This document shows positions 58,570 through 64,000 of a DNA stretch of 64,000 nt, one piece after another; the stretch's first letter is position 1, and each line of letters begins with the position of its first letter. The translations under genes were made by a program, and so were the position numbers. Origin of the DNA: an uncultured Bacteroidales bacterium (GTDB lineage Bacteria > Bacteroidota > Bacteroidia > Bacteroidales > UBA932); the NCBI GenBank assembly GCA_944325495.1, contig CALVAD010000003.1, positions 62,001-126,000 on the forward strand, read 5' to 3'. The notes beneath the pieces are model-generated. The model saw only the letters and a list, made by a program, of their open reading frames with translations, did not search any database and was not told where the DNA came from.

Positions 58570-59286
58570 ATGGAAACGATTTCAAATGTGTTGTTCTGGA
58601 TTTCGAACGGACTGCTGGTACCGGACATCGTGCTGCTGATACTGCTGTTCTGCAAGTCGCTGCTGCTTGTCGGCGGCTTCTTCGGCCAGTATATCGGAAT
58701 ACGCAGGACCAGCAGACTCGTCCACGACGAGATGGAGAAGCTTGAGGCCTCGGGCGTTGAGGAATTCCGGAAGAAACTGCCGGAGAAAAGCGGCATGGCG
58801 GTGATCGAATACGCCAGGAAGCTCATTGATGCAGGGAGCAACAGACCTCTCAAGGACAGACTGCTGTCCGAGTTCGAGATCTATGCCGATAAGGACATGG
58901 CCTGGTCACGCTACCTCGCCAAGCTCGGCCCCATGCTCGGACTCATGGGCACCCTGATTCCGATGGGCCCGGCACTCGTGGGCCTTTCGACGGGAGACAT
59001 AGGCTCGATGGCCTACAACATGCAGGTGGCGTTCGCCACGACCGTGGTCGGCATGGTGTCGGCGGCCATAGGCTATTTCACCGAGCAGGTCAAGCAGCGC
59101 TGGTACCTCCGCGACCTGACCTCGTTGCAGTATCTGGCGGATATTCTCGACCCGGTCCAGGCATCCGCGACGGTCGCGGAAACTTCCGTTCCTGTCCGTG
59201 ACCGTCGTCCTTCAAGGCCCGCCGTGGCGGCGGCCGGACGGCGCGGGCGCGAGGCGGCTGTTAAAGATGGAGGAAAGGCGGAATGA
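58570..59286 (+). CDS. hmuU: HmuU, MotA/TolQ/ExbB-type proton channel
   Basis: 238 aa. The MotA/TolQ/ExbB domain is visible: an N-terminal helix (VPDIVLLILLFCKSLLLVGGF), then KLGPMLGLMGTLIPMGPALVGLSTGD, and MQVAFATTVVGMVSAAIGYF, the paired helices that form the proton path. It should energise the hmu inner-membrane step together with HmuV. The C-terminal 40 residues are basic and low in order. The stop overlaps the hmuV start (ATGA). Confidence 0.9.
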   Translation: METISNVLFWISNGLLVPDIVLLILLFCKSLLLVGGFFGQYIGIRRTSRLVHDEMEKLEASGVEEFRKKLPEKSGMAVIEYARKLIDAGSNRPLKDRLLSEFEIYADKDMAWSRYLAKLGPMLGLMGTLIPMGPALVGLSTGDIGSMAYNMQVAFATTVVGMVSAAIGYFTEQVKQRWYLRDLTSLQYLADILDPVQASATVAETSVPVRDRRPSRPAVAAAGRRGREAAVKDGGKAE

Positions 59287-59609
59287 GACGGCATCTTCTG
59301 AAAGGCCGCGAGGAGAGCGACCCGATGGGAGTGGTCAGCAACCTCTTCGACGTGGCCATGGTCTTCGCCGTCGCTCTGATGGTGGCGCTCGTGACCCGTT
59401 ACAGCATGACCGAGATGTTCAGCCAGGAGGATTTCACGATAGTGAAGAACCCCGGCAAGGAAAACATGGAGATCATCACCAAGGAGGGAGGCAAGGTGAA
59501 CCGCTACACTCCTTCCGAGGACCAGAGTTCCAAGTCGGGTGCGAAAGGACGCCGCGTGGGCATAGCCTACGAACTCGAGAACGGCGAAATCATCTATGTT
59601 CCGGAGTAG
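59283..59609 (+). CDS. hmuV: HmuV, DUF2149 membrane protein
   Basis: 108 aa. DUF2149-type: a short cytoplasmic start with DPMGVVSNLFDVAMVFAVALMVALV (one membrane helix, about 17-37), then a periplasmic tail with EDFTIVKNPGKENMEIITKE and a C-terminal GRRVGIAYELENGEIIYVPE. It is comparable in layout to ExbD/TolR as partner of an ExbB-type channel, here HmuU. It is the last gene of the hmu operon; a class B hairpin follows at 59689 and an intrinsic terminator at 60092. Confidence 0.87.
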   Translation: MRRHLLKGREESDPMGVVSNLFDVAMVFAVALMVALVTRYSMTEMFSQEDFTIVKNPGKENMEIITKEGGKVNRYTPSEDQSSKSGAKGRRVGIAYELENGEIIYVPE

Positions 59610-59688
59610 CTTTGGTATAATTGACATTTTGGGTTGGTGCCAATGACAAAAGAGGCCGGTATATGGAGGTCGATGTTGAAAGTTGTGC

Positions 59689-59766
59689 GCCGGCTGTCGC
59701 AGCCTGCCCCTCGGGAGGCGGGAGATTCGGGAACAGCCTCCCGAGGGGCAGGCTGCGGCCGCCGGC
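59689..59766 (+). repeat. Class B hairpin element, copy B3
   Basis: 30-base arms (59689-59718 and 59737-59766) with two or three mismatches in the outer half and the inner 18 bp perfect, around an 18-nt loop CGGGAGATTCGGGAACAG. The arm borders are AGG and CCT again. It lies 80 bp after hmuV. Confidence 0.75.
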
Positions 59767-59873
59767 TCCCCAGGACTTGCGCAAACCACTGCTCTCAAGT
59801 CGCCACAAAAACACTGACTTAAGAGCATTATTCTTTCAGAACAGATTCTCAATCAACCTATTAAACTCGCACC

Positions 59874-59913
59874 ATGCTCCCAAATCGGCTTCCTTGGTCC
59901 GATCTGGGAGCAT
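59874..59913. repeat. Hairpin with 15-base arms
   Basis: ATGCTCCCAAATCGG and CCGATCTGGGAGCAT pair with one mismatch around a 10-nt loop (CTTCCTTGGT). The loop does not match classes A-C and no T-tract follows. Confidence 0.55.
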
Positions 59914-60082
59914 TAGGTTTCAGAAAAACGGCTTCCTATAGCTCTACAACGGCATTTTCCCAAAACATATTGCTCACAGATAATTTCATCCACCCTGACA
60001 TGACGGCTCCGCTCGTCCGGCTGACCTGGCAGCATAGCCGATGGAGACGCTTGGAGTGAATGTGGAGACTGCTTTCAGGAAC

Positions 60083-60195
60083 AAAAAAAAGGAGAGAACC
60101 CCATCGCCTAAGGTTCTCTCTTTTTTTGTAATCTGGAATGGCTCACTGATTGTCTGACGCGTTAAGCTATGTCGGGCGATGTCTTGCGTTTTTGT
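60083..60195 (-). ncRNA. Candidate small RNA (promoter-terminator unit)
   Basis: A minus-strand -7 box (TAACTTTG, 60209-60202) would start a transcript near 60195. It ends in the stem GAGAGAACC/GGTTCTCTC followed by eight T (60090-60083), giving about 113 nt. No start codon with a convincing frame lies inside. The upstream frame at 60300-60413 is on the same strand but ends before the promoter. It could alternatively be the leftover 3' region of a lost gene. Confidence 0.4.
60092..60127. terminator. Bidirectional intrinsic terminator
   Basis: Nine-bp stem GAGAGAACC (60092-60100) and GGTTCTCTC (60112-60120), with T x7 on the plus side (60121-60127) and A x8 (60083-60090) giving a T-run on the minus side. 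It can end the hmu transcript on one strand and the candidate small RNA on the other. Confidence 0.8.
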
Positions 60196-60201
60196 TCAGT
60201 G

Positions 60202-60209
60202 CAAAGTTA
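60202..60209 (-). promoter_or_regulatory. -7 box of candidate small RNA
   Basis: TAACTTTG on the minus strand, an exact match, with no coding frame behind it. Confidence 0.5.
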
Positions 60210-60299
60210 CGGTTTCCGCAGTCGTCTTTCAATACCAATATCTTGTGATTTTGCGTCAGCCTCCGTGGGCCTTCCGGGCGGTCAGTCAGTTCTGACCTT

Positions 60300-60413
60300 C
60301 TACGCAGTCACCAGCTTCTTGCCGGTCTTAGCGTTGCGTGCAGGCTTCTTCTCATAGATGTCCTGTGTGAAGAACCTGCATATTGTCGCCAAAGCAATGA
60401 AAAATGTTCTCAT
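60300..60413 (-). CDS. Possible small protein (37 aa)
   Basis: ATG 60413 to TAG 60300. The peptide is MRTFFIALATICRFFTQ followed by the basic tail IYEKKPARNAKTGKKLVTA. A hydrophobic N-terminus plus a Lys-rich tail and an A-rich sequence before the ATG would suit a short membrane peptide. No family is recognised and no -7 box of consensus type is visible upstream, so it may be a chance frame. Confidence 0.3.
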   Translation of the reverse strand: MRTFFIALATICRFFTQDIYEKKPARNAKTGKKLVTA

Positions 60414-60519
60414 ATTCTTGTGTTTTTGATTATCGGTTCCTGAAATCCATAAATAAGATGAAAAAACCTTTCTTTCCGTTGCGTCATTAGTGAATTATTT
60501 TCAGAATATTTCATGATTT

Positions 60520-60600
60520 TCAGAATCCATCCGGCGTCATCCGGCCGGCGTCCTTGAAATTGCGGCGGAATAAGGCGGCATTGGGGAAATTCCGTGCTTC
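60520..60600 (-). pseudogene. Remnant of an AraC-type regulator C-terminus
   Basis: On the minus strand the frame reads NFPNAALFRRNFKDAGRMTP followed by DGF and a stop. This fits the last helix-turn-helix of AraC/XylS regulators ('GF.....F.R.FK...G.TP..F'). Nothing of the family precedes it, so it appears to be a decayed 3' end. The match is short and could be coincidental. Confidence 0.3.
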
Positions 60601-60671
60601 GGAATCCGTTTGGCCGGGCCGAGCATGGCCTCGATCTCGCGGCTGAAAATTATAGTTGGGAACAACAATAC

Positions 60672-60705
60672 AAAAAAGGACGGAGGCCCGTATGAGCCTC
60701 CGTCC
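60672..60705 (-). terminator. Rho-independent terminator of gap
   Basis: On the minus strand GGACGGAGGC and GCCTCCGTCC form a perfect 10-bp stem with an 8-nt loop, followed by six T. It lies 24 bp after the gap stop. Confidence 0.9.
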
Positions 60706-60729
60706 CGTCTTATGCAATCGCTTGCGGAA

Positions 60730-61731
<1,002 letters not shown>

Positions 61732-61784
61732 TTAAAAAATTATAAGAAATATTAAACTTAAATTTCTAACCCTTTCAAGCGGTG

Positions 61785-61792
61785 CAAATTTA
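61785..61792 (-). promoter_or_regulatory. -7 box of gap
   Basis: TAAATTTG on the minus strand, about 56 nt before the gap start, giving a longer A/T-rich leader than most genes here. Confidence 0.6.
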
Positions 61793-61815
61793 TCAAAAAA
61801 ATAGGGAAAATCAAT

Positions 61816-61823
61816 TATCTTTG
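61816..61823 (+). promoter_or_regulatory. -7 box of surE-lpxB operon
   Basis: TATCTTTG, 14 nt before the surE ATG and 23 bp from the divergent gap box. Confidence 0.65.
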
Positions 61824-61837
61824 TAGAAAAAGTGTAG

Positions 61838-62662
61838 ATGAAAATTCTTGTGACGAACGACGACGGATTCGGGGCGAAAGGGCTTTCGGTTCTTGTTGAC
61901 ATACTGAAACCATATGGCGACATTACGGTGGTCGCACCGAAGAAACCGCAGAGCGGAATGTCCATGGCGGTCAGCATGGGGCTGAAGCCTCTGGCGGCAA
62001 GGAAACTCTCGGAGACTCCGGGAGAGAGCTGGTGGAGTTTCGACGCCTCGCCTGCGAGCTGCATCAAGTTCGGACTTGACAATGTGATGTATCCGGAGCG
62101 TCCGGATCTGGTGGTCAGCGGAATCAACCACGGCAGCAACGCCGCGACCGCCGCCCTGTACTCGGGAACGCTCGGTGCGGCGATGGAAGGTGCGGTGAAC
62201 GGCATCCCTTCGATCGGGGTGAGCCTTGACAGCTTTGCAAAGGACGCGGACTTCTCGGCCGTCGTCGACAGGTTCCCTGCGATTCTCGACCTGCTGCTTT
62301 CGCGCCCTCGCCGCTTCGGCATGTTCTACAATGTCAATTTTCCGGATGTGCCGTCGGGCGGCATAAAGGGCGTCAAGGTCTGCCATATGGGCAGGGCGCA
62401 TTGGGAGAGGGAATACCGCGATTTCAGGGAGTTCCTCGCGCAGTGCGGCCGGGAGCCTTCGCAGGAGGATCTCAGATACCTTGAGGCGGCGGAGCCCGGG
62501 GAGGAGATATTCGTGATGGCAGGGGACTTCACCGACAACGGCGACAGCCTCAATTTCCCCGACCACATATTCCTCGCCGACGGATGGATCACCGTGACGC
62601 CGCACAACATCGACAACACCGACTGCGCCGAGGAGAAGGCGCTTTCGGAAATTTTCGTATAG
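61838..62662 (+). CDS. surE: 5'/3'-nucleotidase SurE
   Basis: 274 aa. The metal site NDDGFGAKG at the N-terminus, SGMSMAVSMG, and the conserved ISGINHGSNAATAALYSGTLGAAMEGAVNGIPSIGVSL region are complete. SurE removes phosphate from nucleoside 5'- and 3'-monophosphates and is linked to stationary-phase survival. It is the first gene of an operon with lpxB (4-nt gap) and an SDR gene. surE next to lpxB is an arrangement I have seen in other Bacteroidetes. Confidence 0.95.
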   Translation: MKILVTNDDGFGAKGLSVLVDILKPYGDITVVAPKKPQSGMSMAVSMGLKPLAARKLSETPGESWWSFDASPASCIKFGLDNVMYPERPDLVVSGINHGSNAATAALYSGTLGAAMEGAVNGIPSIGVSLDSFAKDADFSAVVDRFPAILDLLLSRPRRFGMFYNVNFPDVPSGGIKGVKVCHMGRAHWEREYRDFREFLAQCGREPSQEDLRYLEAAEPGEEIFVMAGDFTDNGDSLNFPDHIFLADGWITVTPHNIDNTDCAEEKALSEIFV

Positions 62663-62666
62663 GGAC

Positions 62667-63815
62667 ATGCGCTACTATATCATAGCAGGGGAGGCTTCCG
62701 GCGACCTTCACGGCAGCAATCTGGTCCGCGGTCTCGCGGCCGAGGACCGCTCCGCCGAAATACGCTTCTGGGGCGGCGACATGATGCTGGCGGCGGCGGG
62801 CGAAAGCGGAGTCGGCGCCGAGCTTGTGAGGCATTATCGTGACGGAGCCGTGATGGGCTTCACCGAAGTGCTTGCGAAAGGGTTCAGGCTGCTCGGGAAC
62901 ATTGACTTCTGCAAGAAGGACATACTGGCATGGAGACCCGACGTGGTGATACTCATAGACTATCCGGGCTTCAACATGAAGATCGCCAGGTTCTGCCATG
63001 AGCACAACATAAAGGTGTTCTACTATATCGCACCCAAGACCTGGGCGTCGCGCGAAGGCCGGAACCGCAGGCTCAAGGCGTGGGTTGACCGGCTGTTCAT
63101 AGTTTTCCCGTTCGAGAAGGAGTATTTCTCCAGCCGTGGGATTCCGTATGTCTACGAAGGCAATCCTCTCGTCGACGCCGTCGACTCCCATGAGTTCGTG
63201 CGTCCAGTGGAGGGCCGTTACATCGCGTTGCTGGCCGGCTCGCGCAAAGCCGAGATCTCCCGCACCATGCCGGTGTGCATGGAGCTTGCCGACAGGCTCT
63301 CCGCCCTGCCCCGCTACCGGGACTACAGGTTCCTCGTCGCAGGCGCTCCGGCGAGAAGCCGCGAGGACTATCTTCCGTACATCGGAGAGCGGAAAAACGT
63401 GGATCTGCTGTTCGACAGGACATACGACATCCTGAAATTCGCGGATGCCGCCGTGGTCAATTCCGGGACGGCGTCGCTGGAGGCTGCGCTGATCGGCACC
63501 CCGCAGGTGGTCTGCTGGAGCACCTCACCGCTGACTTTCCTGGTGGCGAAGCATGTGCTCAGGGTCGGTGACCATATTAAATATATCTCGCTGGGCAACC
63601 TCTGCATCGACAGACTGGCTTTCCGCGAGCTGATTCAGGATGATTTCAACATCGAAGAGCTGCTTGCGGAGATGCGCAGGCTCAACGAGGATGAAGCATA
63701 CCGCGCGCGCATGCTGGCCGACTACGAGGCCATACGCGAGTCTCTCGGAGGCAGCGGCGCGTCGCGCAAGGTCGCCGCGGCGATGATCAGAGAACTGAAA
63801 GGAGAACGGATATGA
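62667..63815 (+). CDS. lpxB: Lipid-A-disaccharide synthase
   Basis: 382 aa GT19 glycosyltransferase. N-terminal IIAGEASGDLHGSNLVRGL, substrate region VVILIDYPGFNMKIARFCHE, YYIAPKTWASREGR, the donor loop LLAGSRKAEISRTMPVCMELA, and NSGTASLEAALIGTPQVVCWST. It joins UDP-diacylglucosamine and lipid X to make the lipid A disaccharide at the inner membrane. Its presence shows a Gram-negative outer membrane with LPS. The stop overlaps the start of the following SDR gene (ATGA). Confidence 0.96.
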   Translation: MRYYIIAGEASGDLHGSNLVRGLAAEDRSAEIRFWGGDMMLAAAGESGVGAELVRHYRDGAVMGFTEVLAKGFRLLGNIDFCKKDILAWRPDVVILIDYPGFNMKIARFCHEHNIKVFYYIAPKTWASREGRNRRLKAWVDRLFIVFPFEKEYFSSRGIPYVYEGNPLVDAVDSHEFVRPVEGRYIALLAGSRKAEISRTMPVCMELADRLSALPRYRDYRFLVAGAPARSREDYLPYIGERKNVDLLFDRTYDILKFADAAVVNSGTASLEAALIGTPQVVCWSTSPLTFLVAKHVLRVGDHIKYISLGNLCIDRLAFRELIQDDFNIEELLAEMRRLNEDEAYRARMLADYEAIRESLGGSGASRKVAAAMIRELKGERI

Positions 63816-64000
63816 ATGCATTGATTACCGGAGCGTCGCGCGGAATCGGCCGGACCATCGCGCTGGAGCTCGCCTCTCTCGGATACTGCGTGTCCCTCGT
63901 CGGACGGAGAAGGGAGACGCTGGACGCGGTGGTGTCGGAAGCGCTCGCGGCGGGCGCGCCCCGGGCTGTCGCCATACCTGCCGATCTGGGCGATGCGGCA
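63812..64000 (+). CDS. Short-chain dehydrogenase/reductase, N-terminal fragment
   Basis: 63 codons before the window ends. Start MNALITGASRGIGRTIALEL carries the NAD(P)-binding TGASRGIG motif, followed by VSLVGRRRETLDAVVSEAL with the Arg-Arg pair that favours NADPH. The catalytic Y..K lies beyond the window. It is translationally coupled to lpxB; the substrate is unknown. Confidence 0.9.
   Translation, partial: MNALITGASRGIGRTIALELASLGYCVSLVGRRRETLDAVVSEALAAGAPRAVAIPADLGDAA

Larger units (their letters stand above)
59610..60729. other. Long intergenic region with hairpins and gene remnants
   Basis: 1120 bp. Contents in order: class B hairpin B3 (59689-59766), a 15-bp-arm hairpin (59874-59913), a bidirectional terminator (60092-60120) with a minus-strand promoter box 82 bp away (possible small RNA), a 37-codon minus-strand frame (60300-60413), a fragment resembling the end of an AraC-type regulator (60520-60600, minus), and the gap terminator (60672-60705). 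Confidence 0.6.

Overview
The window looks like a high-GC member of the Bacteroidales. Nearly every gene start lies behind a TAnnTTTG (-7) promoter box, Shine-Dalgarno sequences are absent, and the content is typical of the group: NigD-like and HmuY lipoproteins, a TonB receptor with an N-terminal carboxypeptidase-regulatory domain, a GH106-type lipoprotein, and a short housekeeping sigma factor. The GC level and gene set would suit Rikenellaceae/Alistipes-like bacteria, but I cannot confirm the genus from sequence alone.

Layout. 1-3.4 kb: start of a secreted protein (minus), recQ, a PhnP-like metallo-hydrolase and a probably truncated secreted protein. 3.4-6.1 kb: AT-richer accessory island with palindromic repeats, a RhuM-type protein carrying a C-terminal phospholipase-D-like motif, and a two-gene toxin-antitoxin-like unit (59-aa protein plus GNAT). 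6.1-12.7 kb (minus): tamB, an RsmI-like methylase and mtaB, divergent from tsaD and a flavoprotein (12.7-15.3 kb). 15.4-19.1 kb: mnmA, cdd, the SRP RNA and a BaiN/HI0933-like flavoprotein. 19.1-19.6 kb: repeats only. 19.7-22.9 kb: GNAT, NigD-like lipoprotein, ECF sigma factor and a membrane-anchored beta-barrel protein. 23-28.2 kb: fabK-fabF converging on an acyl-CoA ligase and a second KAS gene. 28.3-32.4 kb (minus): tRNA-Thr, nhaA, a FAH-like protein, a DnaQ-type exonuclease and dnaN. 32.5-40.7 kb (plus): degP, rpoD, argS, ygiQ, a small acidic protein and a ClC channel. 40.9-46.3 kb: GH106-like lipoprotein, pyrG and glutamine cyclotransferase. 46.4-59.6 kb: an ABC exporter pair divergent from a complete hmu haem-acquisition operon (calycin-like lipoprotein, HmuY, HmuR, HmuS, HmuT, HmuU, HmuV). 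60.7-64 kb: gap, surE, lpxB and an SDR start.

How the genes work together. The hmu operon reads as a pathway: surface lipoprotein HmuY takes haem, TonB-dependent HmuR imports it, and the CobN-like HmuS, anchored by a membrane segment at each end, would remove the iron in the periplasm, with HmuT/U/V as the inner-membrane energising part. Repeated TTGTGATTKACRC sites sit over both the hmu promoter and the divergent ABC promoter.

Most unusual signal. The intergenic spaces carry families of long hairpins whose arms are different at every locus but almost perfectly complementary to each other, while the piece between the arms is conserved. Class A has five copies with a ~56-74 nt three-stem core. 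Class B has three copies with exactly 18-nt loops. Class C has three copies with exactly 20-nt loops. Two class A copies sit in opposite orientation inside the hmu operon. Conserved loop plus locus-specific compensating arms is not what simple transposition produces, and this is the best candidate here for something undescribed.
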